Assembly (NCBI RefSeq): GCF_001417955.2
Contig: NZ_LKTM01000361.1
Coordinates: 118,048 to 182,047, forward strand
Source of the DNA: Mycobacterium gordonae
GTDB taxonomy: Bacteria > Actinomycetota > Actinomycetes > Mycobacteriales > Mycobacteriaceae
Reading direction: 5' to 3'
Length of the DNA stretch: 64,000 bases
This document shows, piece after piece, positions 43,225-51,624 of the stretch (its first letter is position 1; each line of letters begins with the position of its first letter). The position numbers and the translations under genes are program-made. A model generated the notes under the pieces. That model was not told the DNA's origin and did no database searches. It saw nothing but the letters and a program-made list of their open reading frames with translations.

Positions 43225-44471
43225 CCGTTCCAAAGCTGGGGTCACTGGTGGTCGAGAACCAGCAGACACAGGCCGATCGCGACGCCGCGGCGGTGCTGAA
43301 CCCCGACACGTTCGTCGCCGGCGCCCCGTTCGACGCGATGACCCGGTTGCGCGCCGACGCGCCGGTGCACCCGGTACAGATGTCCGGCCTGCCCCGGGCG
43401 TGGCTGTTGACCAAACACGCCGACGTGCGACTGGTCAGCCGCGACACCGACACCTTCACCAGCAGTCGGGGCAACACCCTGGTCGAGGTCGAGGCAGGGC
43501 CCACCTCGGCGATGCTGCCGGGCATCGACCCGCCGCGACACGTGCACTATCGCAAGCTGATCAACCAAGGCTTCACGGCCCGTAACGTGCTGCGGCTGGA
43601 GCCGCACATGCGTCAGGTCGCCCGCAACATCGTCGCCGACATCACCGAGAAGGGTGAATTCGACGCCGTGCCGGACATTTCCGCGGAGATGTCGCTACAG
43701 GTGATCGCCGATGTCCTGGGGGTGCCGGCCGAAGACCGGATGGAGGTGTTCCGGTGGAGCAACGCGATCGGCACGCTGGGCATCGAAGACCCCGACTACG
43801 CGCCCACGCCGGAGGCGCTGGGGCAGGCGGCCGCCGAGATGTTCCGCTACTGCGGCGAACTGGTCAAGCACCGGCGCACGCACGGCCTGACCGACGACAT
43901 TCTGTCGGCCCTGCTGGCCGCCGAGGTGGACGGCGAGAAGCTCAACCGCGATCAGCTCAACGAATTCTTCCTGCTGCTGGCCATCGCCGGCAACGAAACC
44001 ACCCGAAACACCCTCAGCCACGGCATCTTAGCGCTGTCGCAGCACCCCGGGCAGCAGTCGCTGCTGGCCCGCGACCCCGATGCCGTCAAGCCGGCGGTCG
44101 AGGAACTGCTGCGCTGGGCGAGCCCGGTGATGCACTTCCGCCGCACCGTCACCCGAGACGTCGAGATCCGCGGGCAGCGGATCCCCGCCGGTGACTGGGT
44201 GCTGATGCACTATCTGTCGGCCAACCGCGACGAGGAGGTGTTCGACCGCGCCGATGAATTCGACGTCACCCGAACGGATGCCGGGCACGCGGCGTTCGGC
44301 GGCGGGGGAGTGCACTTCTGCCTCGGCGCCCAGCTCGCCCGGCTGGAGCTGCGGGTCATGCTCGAGGAGCTGTATCCGAATGTGCCAGGGCTGAGCGTGA
44401 CCGGCGAGCCGGACCGGCTGCGGTCGTCGTTCTTCCATGGCATCAAACGACTTCCGTGCAGTACCGGCTAG
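43221..44471 (+). CDS. cytochrome P450
   Basis: 416 aa. I-helix LAIAGNETTRNTLSHG, K-helix EELLRWASPVMHFRR and heme loop FGGGGVHFCLGAQLAR with Cys367. The frame is open from 42909 but the real start is ATG 43221, coupled to tetR and preceded by GAGGGGGAG. Mycobacterial class I P450; resembles steroid/lipid-oxidising CYPs but the subfamily is not assigned. The neighbouring LLM and EthD-like genes suggest a small catabolic locus under the TetR. Confidence 0.92.
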   Translation: MTVPKLGSLVVENQQTQADRDAAAVLNPDTFVAGAPFDAMTRLRADAPVHPVQMSGLPRAWLLTKHADVRLVSRDTDTFTSSRGNTLVEVEAGPTSAMLPGIDPPRHVHYRKLINQGFTARNVLRLEPHMRQVARNIVADITEKGEFDAVPDISAEMSLQVIADVLGVPAEDRMEVFRWSNAIGTLGIEDPDYAPTPEALGQAAAEMFRYCGELVKHRRTHGLTDDILSALLAAEVDGEKLNRDQLNEFFLLLAIAGNETTRNTLSHGILALSQHPGQQSLLARDPDAVKPAVEELLRWASPVMHFRRTVTRDVEIRGQRIPAGDWVLMHYLSANRDEEVFDRADEFDVTRTDAGHAAFGGGGVHFCLGAQLARLELRVMLEELYPNVPGLSVTGEPDRLRSSFFHGIKRLPCSTG

Positions 44472-45229
44472 CTGCCTTCCGCCTTGGTTATCTGATCGCC
44501 GATATCGTCCGCGGATAACTGCGCCTGCAGGAACGCGCCGGAGGTCGGCAGGCTGAGGTGCAGCTGGGATGCTCCGCTGACGGCGACGTCGCCGCGCTCC
44601 AGGGTGAAGTCGAGGACGTGGCCGCCGGCGGTGCGGTCGTCGTTGAGGAAGTGCAGGTGATAGCCCGCGACGGAAATGCCTTGTTCGAAGTCGGGGGTGC
44701 GAAAGCCGACCAGGGTGCCCGAGACGTCGGTGAACCGGGTTTCGGCCTGGCCTTCGGTCGCTTCAGTCAGCGGTGGATACGGCTGCTGCTGTTCCATCAC
44801 GGTGCGGGTGTGCAGGTCGGCGAAATGGCCGGTGACCCGGATCGCGTAGATCAGGTTGGCGCTGGTGATCCGCTGGTCGATGGCGGCGATCACCACGGCG
44901 CGGTTGGTGCGTTCGGTGATCGCGATGCCGAAGTCGCGGTGGAACCGGGTGATCGCTGCGAAGGGTGTGCGGTCGGTTTGCGCTGCGCGAGTGGCGGTTC
45001 CGTCCGCGCGCAACCGGTAGCAGACCCCGTCGAGGATCACCATCTCGCCGTCGAGGTGATTGAAGGTGCCCAGCCCGAAGTCACCGTGCTGCAGGATGTC
45101 GGCCACGGTGGCCTCACCGTCGTACACGCCGTCGAGCAGGGCGCCGATGGTGGAGTACTGGTACACCTCGGCATCATGGCCGAGAAGGGCTGTGGCCCAA
45201 CGGCGGAAGTGCTCGCGTGCGGTGCTCAT
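44468..45229 (-). CDS. alsD: acetolactate decarboxylase
   Basis: 253 aa, family-typical length. Zn ligands His191, His193 and His204 in GYHLHFLNDDRTAGGH, catalytic Glu62 in HLDGEMVILDG and Arg131 in IYAIRVTGHF are all present. It converts 2-acetolactate to acetoin and CO2. ATG 45229 overlaps the end of the acetolactate synthase gene (ATGA), giving a dedicated two-step acetoin operon. Confidence 0.92.
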   Translation of the reverse strand: MSTAREHFRRWATALLGHDAEVYQYSTIGALLDGVYDGEATVADILQHGDFGLGTFNHLDGEMVILDGVCYRLRADGTATRAAQTDRTPFAAITRFHRDFGIAITERTNRAVVIAAIDQRITSANLIYAIRVTGHFADLHTRTVMEQQQPYPPLTEATEGQAETRFTDVSGTLVGFRTPDFEQGISVAGYHLHFLNDDRTAGGHVLDFTLERGDVAVSGASQLHLSLPTSGAFLQAQLSADDIGDQITKAEGS

Positions 45230-46890
45230 TCGAACGTGTCGTCGTGCAGGTGGGCGGCCAGGTCGACGTTGTGGCTGTAGTCGACCGGGACGTCGATTAG
45301 CGAGGGGCCGGGTTCGGCCAGCGCCTGTCGCAGGACCGAGCCGAATTCTTCGAGGCTGTTTACCCGGTAGCCGTGGGCGCCGAACGCCTTGGCGTAGGAG
45401 ACCACGTCGTAATCGCCGAGCTGCACGCCGGACTTGCGGCCGTACTTGAGCTCTTCCTGGAAGCCCACCATGTCGTAGCTGTTGTCGCGGAAAATGATGT
45501 GGGTGAACGTCAAACCGAGCCGGGTGGCGGTCTCGAGTTCCTGGGCGGAGAACAGGAACCCGCCGTCGCCGGACACCGAGACGACGGGCGTGCCCGGCCG
45601 GACCAGACAGGCGGCCATCGCCCAGGGCAGCGCGACCCCGAGAGTCTGCTGGCCGTTGGAGAACAGCAGTCGGCGCGGCTCGTAGACCCGGAAGTGCCGG
45701 GCCATGTAGATGTAGACCGAGCCGATGTCGCAGGCGATGGTCGCGGTGTCGTCGAGCTCTTCGCGCAGCCGCAGCACCACCGCGACCGGGTTCAGGCCCG
45801 GGCCGTGCGGCGGCTGGTCACGTGCGGCATTGTCGATGTGCGCCAACGCGTTCCGCTGGACGTCAATCTCGTTCTGGTAGTCGCTGGTTGGCGTGAACCC
45901 GGTCAGCGAGTCCGTCAACGCGGTGAGCGTCGCCGCGATATCGCCGCGCAGTTCCACCGTCGGCAGGTAGTGGTTGTCGACGTCGGCGGGAATGGAGTCG
46001 ATGTGCACGATCGTGCGGTCGACATTGTTGTTCCACAGCACCGGGTCGTATTCCACTGCGTCGTAACCGATGGTTGCGATGACGTCGGCGTGGGCCACGA
46101 TGACGTCGCCGGGCTGGTTGCGGAACAGTCCCACCCGGCCCAGGAAGCAGTCCTCCAGCTCGCGGGAGATGACGCCGGCGGCCTGGAATGTCTCCACGAC
46201 GGGCAGTCCGGTCGCGGCCACCAAAGCCCTTAGTGCGGTGCAGGTTTTGGGATCGGCGCCGCGGATGCCGACCAGCAGCGCTGGCCGCTGTGCGGTGCGG
46301 ATCAGCTCGGCCGCCCGCGTCACCAACTCCGAGGGGGCCGCCGCGAGCGGGGGAATCGGCAACGCTGCGGTGATCCCCGCTTCGGTCGGGGCGGCCAGCA
46401 CGTCGGCGGGCAGGACAACCGCTGCGGCGCCACAGGGTTCGGTCAGCGCGGCGCGGAATGCGGACACGGCGGCCTCGGCGGCGTTGTCGGGATGGTCGAT
46501 CTCGCCGGTGTACTTGGTGACCGTCCGCAACAGCGCGGCGGCATCCATCGACTGGTGGGTGCGCTTGAGCCGGTCCTCGCGCTGCACCGCGCCGCACAGC
46601 GCCACTACGGGATCCTGTTCGGTGTTGGCGGTGAGCAGGCCCGTGGCCAGATTGGCGGTGCCCGGCCCGGAGGTGACCAGCACGACGCCGGGAGTGCCGG
46701 TGAGCCGGCCGACGGCGGCGGCCATGAACGCGGCGTTCTGTTCGTGCCGGCACACCACCACGTCGGGGCCGCCGTCGAGTAGCGCGTCGTACACCGCGTC
46801 GATTTTCGCGCCCGGCACCCCGAAGACGTACGGCACACCGTGCGCGGACAGCACGTCGACGATCTTCTGAGCGCTACGCACGGAAGTCAC
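45226..46890 (-). CDS. alsS: acetolactate synthase, catabolic AlsS type
   Basis: 554 aa ThDP enzyme. Glu50 in VCRHEQNAAFMAAA activates the cofactor; GDGGFLFSAQELETA with downstream RDNSYDM is the ThDP/Mg motif; N-terminal YVFGVPGAKIDAVYDAL is typical of AlsS-like enzymes. It condenses two pyruvates to 2-acetolactate. No regulatory ilvN subunit is adjacent, and alsD is, so acetoin production is more likely than branched-chain amino-acid synthesis. GTG 46890 gives the family N-terminus; frame remains open to 46938. Confidence 0.88.
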   Translation of the reverse strand: MTSVRSAQKIVDVLSAHGVPYVFGVPGAKIDAVYDALLDGGPDVVVCRHEQNAAFMAAAVGRLTGTPGVVLVTSGPGTANLATGLLTANTEQDPVVALCGAVQREDRLKRTHQSMDAAALLRTVTKYTGEIDHPDNAAEAAVSAFRAALTEPCGAAAVVLPADVLAAPTEAGITAALPIPPLAAAPSELVTRAAELIRTAQRPALLVGIRGADPKTCTALRALVAATGLPVVETFQAAGVISRELEDCFLGRVGLFRNQPGDVIVAHADVIATIGYDAVEYDPVLWNNNVDRTIVHIDSIPADVDNHYLPTVELRGDIAATLTALTDSLTGFTPTSDYQNEIDVQRNALAHIDNAARDQPPHGPGLNPVAVVLRLREELDDTATIACDIGSVYIYMARHFRVYEPRRLLFSNGQQTLGVALPWAMAACLVRPGTPVVSVSGDGGFLFSAQELETATRLGLTFTHIIFRDNSYDMVGFQEELKYGRKSGVQLGDYDVVSYAKAFGAHGYRVNSLEEFGSVLRQALAEPGPSLIDVPVDYSHNVDLAAHLHDDTFE

Positions 46891-46983
46891 GCCAAGGACG
46901 CTACCCGAACCAGCGGCGCAGCGCTCCGCCCAGTGCATCGGCTGATGCGAATTCGCCTGTCGCCCAAGCGATATGACAGGATC

Positions 46984-48588
46984 CTATTCCACGTCGGCCG
47001 GACCGAGCAGCCGCACCTCTTCCAGGTCCATGGTCTCCTGGATCTCACGCAGCACGATGTCGTCGATCTGGCGCTGGTTGCGCAGTTCGGTGATGGCCTG
47101 GCGTTTGCGTTCCAGCACCCGCAGGTGCACCTCGCGGATCTTGTCCCGCGCCTCGGTCAGGTGGTTGCTGTCGTCGGAGTCGTCGCCGTCGGCTTCGGCC
47201 AGCCGGGCCTTCTCTTCGTATTCCTTCTGCAGGCGGGCCATGATCTTGGGCCCGACTCCGACCTCGGCGGCGACCTGCGGCAGCGCTTCCAGCGCGACTT
47301 CGGCGCCGCGGGTGCGGGCCAGTTGTACTTCCTCGGCGCGGGCGACGTCTTCGGGCAGCCGCGCCCACCGGACCACCAGGGGCAGCGTGCTGCCCTGGAT
47401 GAGGACTGTCGTCAGGATGACGACGGTGACCACGAAGATGATCAGGTTGCGGTCGGGAAACGGTGCGCCGGTATGGGTTTCCAGCGGCACTGCGAGCGCC
47501 GCGGCCAGCGAGACCGCACCGCGGAAACCGGCCCAGCTGGTGACGCTGCGCTGGCGGAAGGGGACGTGACGGGTGTCGCGGTGCGCGGATTTGTCGATGG
47601 CCAGCCCCAGGACGGTGGTCAGCTCGACCCACAGGAACCGTGTCGCGATCACCACACCGCACACCGCGAACGCCAGATAGACGGCGTGCCGGATACCGCC
47701 GTGGACGTCGGCGATTCCGCGCATGGCGTTCGGGATCTGGACGCCGACGAACACCCACAGCGAGCCGTTGAGCAGGAATGTGGTGATGTCCCAGAACGCG
47801 AAGGACTGCAATCGGGAGCGGGCCCGGATGACCCGCGGGCTGACGTAGGTGAGCATTAGCGCGGACACCAGCACCGCGACCACACCGCTGCAGTGCGTCG
47901 TCTCGGCGAGCAGGAACGCGGCGAACGGTGTGAGCAGGCTCAGCGCGCCCTCCTCCAGCGGTGCGTCGATGCGGCGGCGCAGCAGCGTCACCAGCCCGCC
48001 GACGATCAGCCCGGCGAGGATGCCGCCGAGGTAGGAGTAGACGAACTTCAGCGTAAGGGCCAGCGGACCGACCTCGCCGCCACCGACCGCGACCGACACC
48101 GTCACCCCGAACAGCACCAGCGCGGTGCCGTCGTTGATGAGGCTCTCGCCGCGCAGCACGGTCAGCGACCGGCGCGGCAGTTTCTTCGCCAGACCGGCGA
48201 CGGCAGCCGCGTCGGTCGGTGACAGGACGGCGCCCAATACCGCGGCCGCATGCGATTCCATGCCCATGGCGCGGGCCGCCGTGGACACCGCAAAGGCCGT
48301 GGCGATGACCAGGCCGATGCTGGTCATCACGATGACCCGCATGTTGTTCTTGATCTCGCGGAAGCTGGTGTTCAGGCTTTCCCAGTACAGGATCGCCGGC
48401 AGGAACAGCAGCAGCACCAGCTCGCCCTCGATGTGGACGTGCGCGAAGCGGGGGATCAGCCCGAGCAGCGCCCCGAGGAAGATGAGCAGGACCGGGGGAC
48501 CGACCCGGAACCGGCGGCCCAGGAGCGTGCCCAGGACCACGGTGGTAACGAGCGCAACGATGAGGACAAGCGCAAACACCTGTCCCAT
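46984..48588 (-). CDS. yjcE: CPA1-family Na+/H+ antiporter (YjcE, Rv2287-like)
   Basis: 534 aa with about 12 membrane helices and a cytosolic charged tail (LQKEYEEKARLAEADGDDS). The transport motifs VLSPTDAAAVAGL and GESLINDGTALVLF are intact. Proton-driven export of Na+ or K+ across the inner membrane. ATG 48588; 40 nt downstream of the DUF5685 gene on the same strand. Confidence 0.9.
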   Translation of the reverse strand: MGQVFALVLIVALVTTVVLGTLLGRRFRVGPPVLLIFLGALLGLIPRFAHVHIEGELVLLLFLPAILYWESLNTSFREIKNNMRVIVMTSIGLVIATAFAVSTAARAMGMESHAAAVLGAVLSPTDAAAVAGLAKKLPRRSLTVLRGESLINDGTALVLFGVTVSVAVGGGEVGPLALTLKFVYSYLGGILAGLIVGGLVTLLRRRIDAPLEEGALSLLTPFAAFLLAETTHCSGVVAVLVSALMLTYVSPRVIRARSRLQSFAFWDITTFLLNGSLWVFVGVQIPNAMRGIADVHGGIRHAVYLAFAVCGVVIATRFLWVELTTVLGLAIDKSAHRDTRHVPFRQRSVTSWAGFRGAVSLAAALAVPLETHTGAPFPDRNLIIFVVTVVILTTVLIQGSTLPLVVRWARLPEDVARAEEVQLARTRGAEVALEALPQVAAEVGVGPKIMARLQKEYEEKARLAEADGDDSDDSNHLTEARDKIREVHLRVLERKRQAITELRNQRQIDDIVLREIQETMDLEEVRLLGPADVE

Positions 48589-48628
48589 CTTTGCGCAGGA
48601 TTAAACAGTCGGCCCGACTGGTGCTGCT

Positions 48629-49729
48629 TCAATTGCAGTCGCAGCAGTCTCCGCAGTCGCAGCAGCAGCTGTCGCCCTCGCAGCAGGTGTCGCAGCAGCA
48701 GTCGCATTCGCACTCGCAGCAGCAGGCGTCGGTGCAGCTGTCCCAGCACCCTCGCTTGGGCTTGGGCTGCATTTCCGGCGGCAGTTCCTCGGGCGCTCCG
48801 GGGTAGTTGCCGAAAGCCTGCGGGCCGAAGTTGATTCCGTCCTGCTGACCGTGCGGGGTGCCGTCGGGGTAGTTGCCTTTGGGGTCGAAGGTGCGCGACA
48901 CGGAGCGCCGGAGCTCTTTGGTCAGCAGGCGCTTCGGCAGCCGGCCGTCGGTGAAGTCGACGTCGGCCAGCGCGAGCTGGATGCCGAGCACCGCGTCGTC
49001 GCACAGCGTGCGGGCCTCGGCGAGCGTTGTGCCGGTGGCGGCCAACGGATTCCACTTGCCACGTGCCACATCGTCGCGGTAGTCCTCGACGGCGTCCAGC
49101 AGATGCGCGACCCGTCCGAACAGCTGCCCGATCTCGCGCAGGGGCGCCTCGTTGGCCGGGCGGCCGGCCAGCACGGCGGTGTGGGCGAAGGCCGCGGCGA
49201 CGGCGGTCTCGGTGGGTTCGGTGACAGCGAGCAGGGAGCTGCCGGGGCCCGCCGATGCTTCCAGTTCGGCCTGACGGTCCATCGCGGCGACCAGTACGCC
49301 GGCGTCGAAGCCCAACTCGTGACCGGCGTCGGTGCCGCGGCGCACCCAGCGTTCGGCGATGCGCCGCGCGGTGGGACGCACCGCGGCCACTCCGACCAGG
49401 CCGTCGCGGTCGTCGACGTGGTCGCGGACCTTGGCGGCGGCCAGTGCCAGCGACACCACGGCGGCCAGTCGCACGCACTCGCCGGTCGCCACGTCCGCGC
49501 GCTTCATGCCGCGCAACGGGCAGGGCCCGGCCGTGCGGCGCGTCGGCTTTGCCGCCGACTGCGCTTCGACCAACAGCGAGACGATCAGGCCGTCATAGTT
49601 GGTTGCGATTCGCGCGGCCTGACCGTAGTCGTCGCGCAACGCCAGACACAGGCCGCAGAGCTGGGCGCGCCAAGCCGCGGTGAGTTCGCCGCCGAGCCGA
49701 TGACGGCAGGGCCGAATGATGCCAAACAC
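48629..49729 (-). CDS. DUF5685-like protein with a 39-residue tail containing 19 cysteines
   Basis: 366 aa from GTG 49729, chosen because FGIIRPCRHRLGGEL is the conserved N-terminus; the frame to 49879 is a non-conserved leader. The helical core (LCGLCLALRDDYGQAARIA, GPCPLRGMKRADV) has a few conserved cysteines. The C-terminus from CWDSCTDACCCECECD to the end has 19 Cys in 39 residues with Asp/Glu between, resembling metallothionein or a metal-storage tail. Function unknown; plausibly metal binding. Upstream of yjcE in the same direction. Confidence 0.8.
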   Translation of the reverse strand: MFGIIRPCRHRLGGELTAAWRAQLCGLCLALRDDYGQAARIATNYDGLIVSLLVEAQSAAKPTRRTAGPCPLRGMKRADVATGECVRLAAVVSLALAAAKVRDHVDDRDGLVGVAAVRPTARRIAERWVRRGTDAGHELGFDAGVLVAAMDRQAELEASAGPGSSLLAVTEPTETAVAAAFAHTAVLAGRPANEAPLREIGQLFGRVAHLLDAVEDYRDDVARGKWNPLAATGTTLAEARTLCDDAVLGIQLALADVDFTDGRLPKRLLTKELRRSVSRTFDPKGNYPDGTPHGQQDGINFGPQAFGNYPGAPEELPPEMQPKPKRGCWDSCTDACCCECECDCCCDTCCEGDSCCCDCGDCCDCN

Positions 49730-49881
49730 GCATTGAAAGTACCGGACTGTTTGCTGGTGTGCGGGTATTGCCGCTTGTTTCGGGTGTGCGTGTACGGCGC
49801 GATTTCGGCGAATTATGGGTGGCAGGCGCACGCTCGAAGCAGTCAGCGCACACTCGGTCCGCGGAGGACTATGGTGCACTG

Positions 49882-50301
49882 ATGAAGGTCAAGCAGCTGG
49901 CCGTCCTCGTCTTGTTTCTGGTGCTCGTGGGGTGTTCGAGCCCGAGCAAGGCGGCGACCAAAACCATCGACGTCCCCATCGACGACGTGCTCAATCAGAG
50001 CTCGATCACCCGCGATGTCACGCTCGCGGTCGGTGACACGCTCAAGGTTTCGCTGGGGGCCAACCACACCACCCCCTACCGCTGGACAGACGACCCGAAG
50101 ATCGGTGACGCCGCGCTGCTCAAGCAGGCCAGTCACGAGTATGTGCGGGGCAACACCGACCGGATGGGCGCACCCGGCACCGAGGTGTGGACGTTCACGG
50201 CTTTGAAGTCCGGCAAGACGACAATCGTCGCCAAATACGGCAGCGTCGTCGGGGATGCCGCGCCGACGTGCACCTTCACCGCGAACGTGACGGTGCAGTA
50301 G
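49882..50301 (+). CDS. lipoprotein with chagasin-type (I42) protease-inhibitor fold
   Basis: 139 aa. Lipoprotein signal with LVLVGCSSPSK (lipobox Cys). The mature domain has the chagasin loops: LGANHTTPYRW (NxTTGxxW-like), GAPGTEVWTFTALKSGKTTIV, and a C-terminal strand. Chagasins inhibit papain-like cysteine peptidases. The GYxW Gly is replaced by Pro. ATG 49882. Stop overlaps the next start by 1 nt; probably one transcript with the next two genes. Whether it meets the caspase-like domain at 13243 is speculation. Confidence 0.8.
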   Translation: MKVKQLAVLVLFLVLVGCSSPSKAATKTIDVPIDDVLNQSSITRDVTLAVGDTLKVSLGANHTTPYRWTDDPKIGDAALLKQASHEYVRGNTDRMGAPGTEVWTFTALKSGKTTIVAKYGSVVGDAAPTCTFTANVTVQ

Positions 50302-50768
50302 TGCTGCGCTGGCCGAGGTTCTCCAATGTGCCGGGGGACTTGCGGGCCGAGCTCGAGGCGGAGGGCATCATCTTCCTGGCAGCGCGGGTGCCGGTGCGGC
50401 GCAGCTTCAGCGGTCACGTGCCGGGCGTCTACTCGGCCGCGGGTGTGGCGCGCTACCGCGGCATGTTCGCGTTCACCGAGCGGCGGATCGTCGCCACGTT
50501 TCCGACGGGCGCGGACCCGAATCTGCGATCCATCGATTGCCCGTGGGACACCGAGCCTGGGCCGGCCATTGCGACGATCTCGGGGCATGGCCTGTCGATC
50601 GAGATCGATCTGCGCCAGGTCGACCACGCCTTCAGCGGAACGATGAAACTGAGCTATCGGCGCGAGATTCCCGACGAGGTGCTGCAGCGGCTGCCGGCCG
50701 CGACGGTGAAGTACCGGCTGGAGCCGATGTTCGTGTACCGCGCGGCCGGGGTGCGTCCCCGCGTATAG
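50301..50768 (+). CDS. conserved hypothetical protein
   Basis: 155 aa from GTG 50301, which shares a base with the preceding stop TAG. No signal peptide, cysteine only in SIDCPWDT. Beta-rich sequence (IIFLAARVPVRRSFSG, RYRGMFAFTERRIVATFP, LSIEIDLRQVDHAFSG) reminiscent of PH-like or nuclear-transport-like folds. I do not recognise it. Between the chagasin-like lipoprotein and the DsbA-like gene. Confidence 0.65.
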   Translation: MLRWPRFSNVPGDLRAELEAEGIIFLAARVPVRRSFSGHVPGVYSAAGVARYRGMFAFTERRIVATFPTGADPNLRSIDCPWDTEPGPAIATISGHGLSIEIDLRQVDHAFSGTMKLSYRREIPDEVLQRLPAATVKYRLEPMFVYRAAGVRPRV

Positions 50769-50782
50769 AGAGGAGCCCAGCG

Positions 50783-51475
50783 ATGAGCACGGTTGATTTC
50801 CACTTCGATCCGATGTGTCCGTTCGCCTACCAGACCTCGGTCTGGATCCGGAACGTTCGCGAGCAGGTGGGCATCACCATCGACTGGCGGTTCTTCAGCC
50901 TCGAAGAGGTCAACCGCGTCGAGGGCAAGAAGCACCCGTGGGAACGGGACTGGTCTTACGGCTGGTCGCTGATGCGGATCGGGGCGCTGTTGCGCCGCAC
51001 CGACATGGCATTGCTGGACCGCTGGTATGCCGCGATCGGTCACGAGCTGCACGATCTGGGCGGCAAGCCGCACGACCCCGCGGTGGCGCGCCGGCTGCTT
51101 GGTGAAATCGGTTGTGACGCTGAGGTTCTGGATGCTGCTTTAGCGGACCCATCGACCCACGACGACGTCCGTGCCGAGCACCAACGAGTCGTCGACGCCG
51201 GCGGGTACGGGGTGCCGACGTTGTTCCTGGACGGCCAGTGCCTGTTCGGTCCGGTGCTGGTGGACCCGCCGGCCGGCGCGGACGCGCTGAAGCTCTGGGA
51301 TGTCGTCACGGGCATGGCCTCTTTGCCGCACGTGTACGAGTTGCAGCGGCCCAAGTCGGCAGCCGACGCCGAACTGATCGGGCGCAGCCTGCGCCCGTAT
51401 CTGGACGGGCGCGACTGGGTGAGCATCAACCGGGGCGAAGTGGTGGACGTCGACAAGTTGGCGGGGCGGGCCTAA
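50783..51475 (+). CDS. DsbA-family (mycothiol-dependent oxidoreductase-like) protein with single active-site Cys
   Basis: 230 aa. Thioredoxin fold with DsbA helical insert, opening VDFHFDPMCPFAYQTS and closing GGYGVPTLFLDGQCLFG (cis-Pro loop GVPTL). In the homologue I recall (Rv2466c, mycoredoxin-like nitroreductase) the active site is CPWC; here it is CPFA (Cys12, Ala15), so only a monothiol mechanism is possible. ATG 50783 after AGAGAGGAG. Confidence 0.82.
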   Translation: MSTVDFHFDPMCPFAYQTSVWIRNVREQVGITIDWRFFSLEEVNRVEGKKHPWERDWSYGWSLMRIGALLRRTDMALLDRWYAAIGHELHDLGGKPHDPAVARRLLGEIGCDAEVLDAALADPSTHDDVRAEHQRVVDAGGYGVPTLFLDGQCLFGPVLVDPPAGADALKLWDVVTGMASLPHVYELQRPKSAADAELIGRSLRPYLDGRDWVSINRGEVVDVDKLAGRA

Positions 51476-51503
51476 ACCCTGGCGATACGGATTTTCTAAA
51501 TCG

Positions 51504-51549
51504 CTGAGGCCTTTAGTCCCTTATCTCCGCATTCTTGTCCTCGTAGCAT
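51504..51549 (+). promoter_or_regulatory. DosR-type promoter of the PPE-MPTR gene
   Basis: CTGAGGCCTTTAGTCCCTTA (51504-51523) matches the DosR consensus at 15 of 20 positions. TAGCAT (51544-51549) is a TANNNT -10 whose distance from the box centre, 30.5 nt, equals that of the two USP promoters. The PPE gene starts at 51625, giving a leader of about 70 nt. Confidence 0.6.
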
Positions 51550-51624
51550 CTGCGCTGGGGCGACGCGATTCCACTCGGGCATGGCCGCATCGGGGCGGCC
51601 AGGAATCGGGTCAGGAGGTCAACC

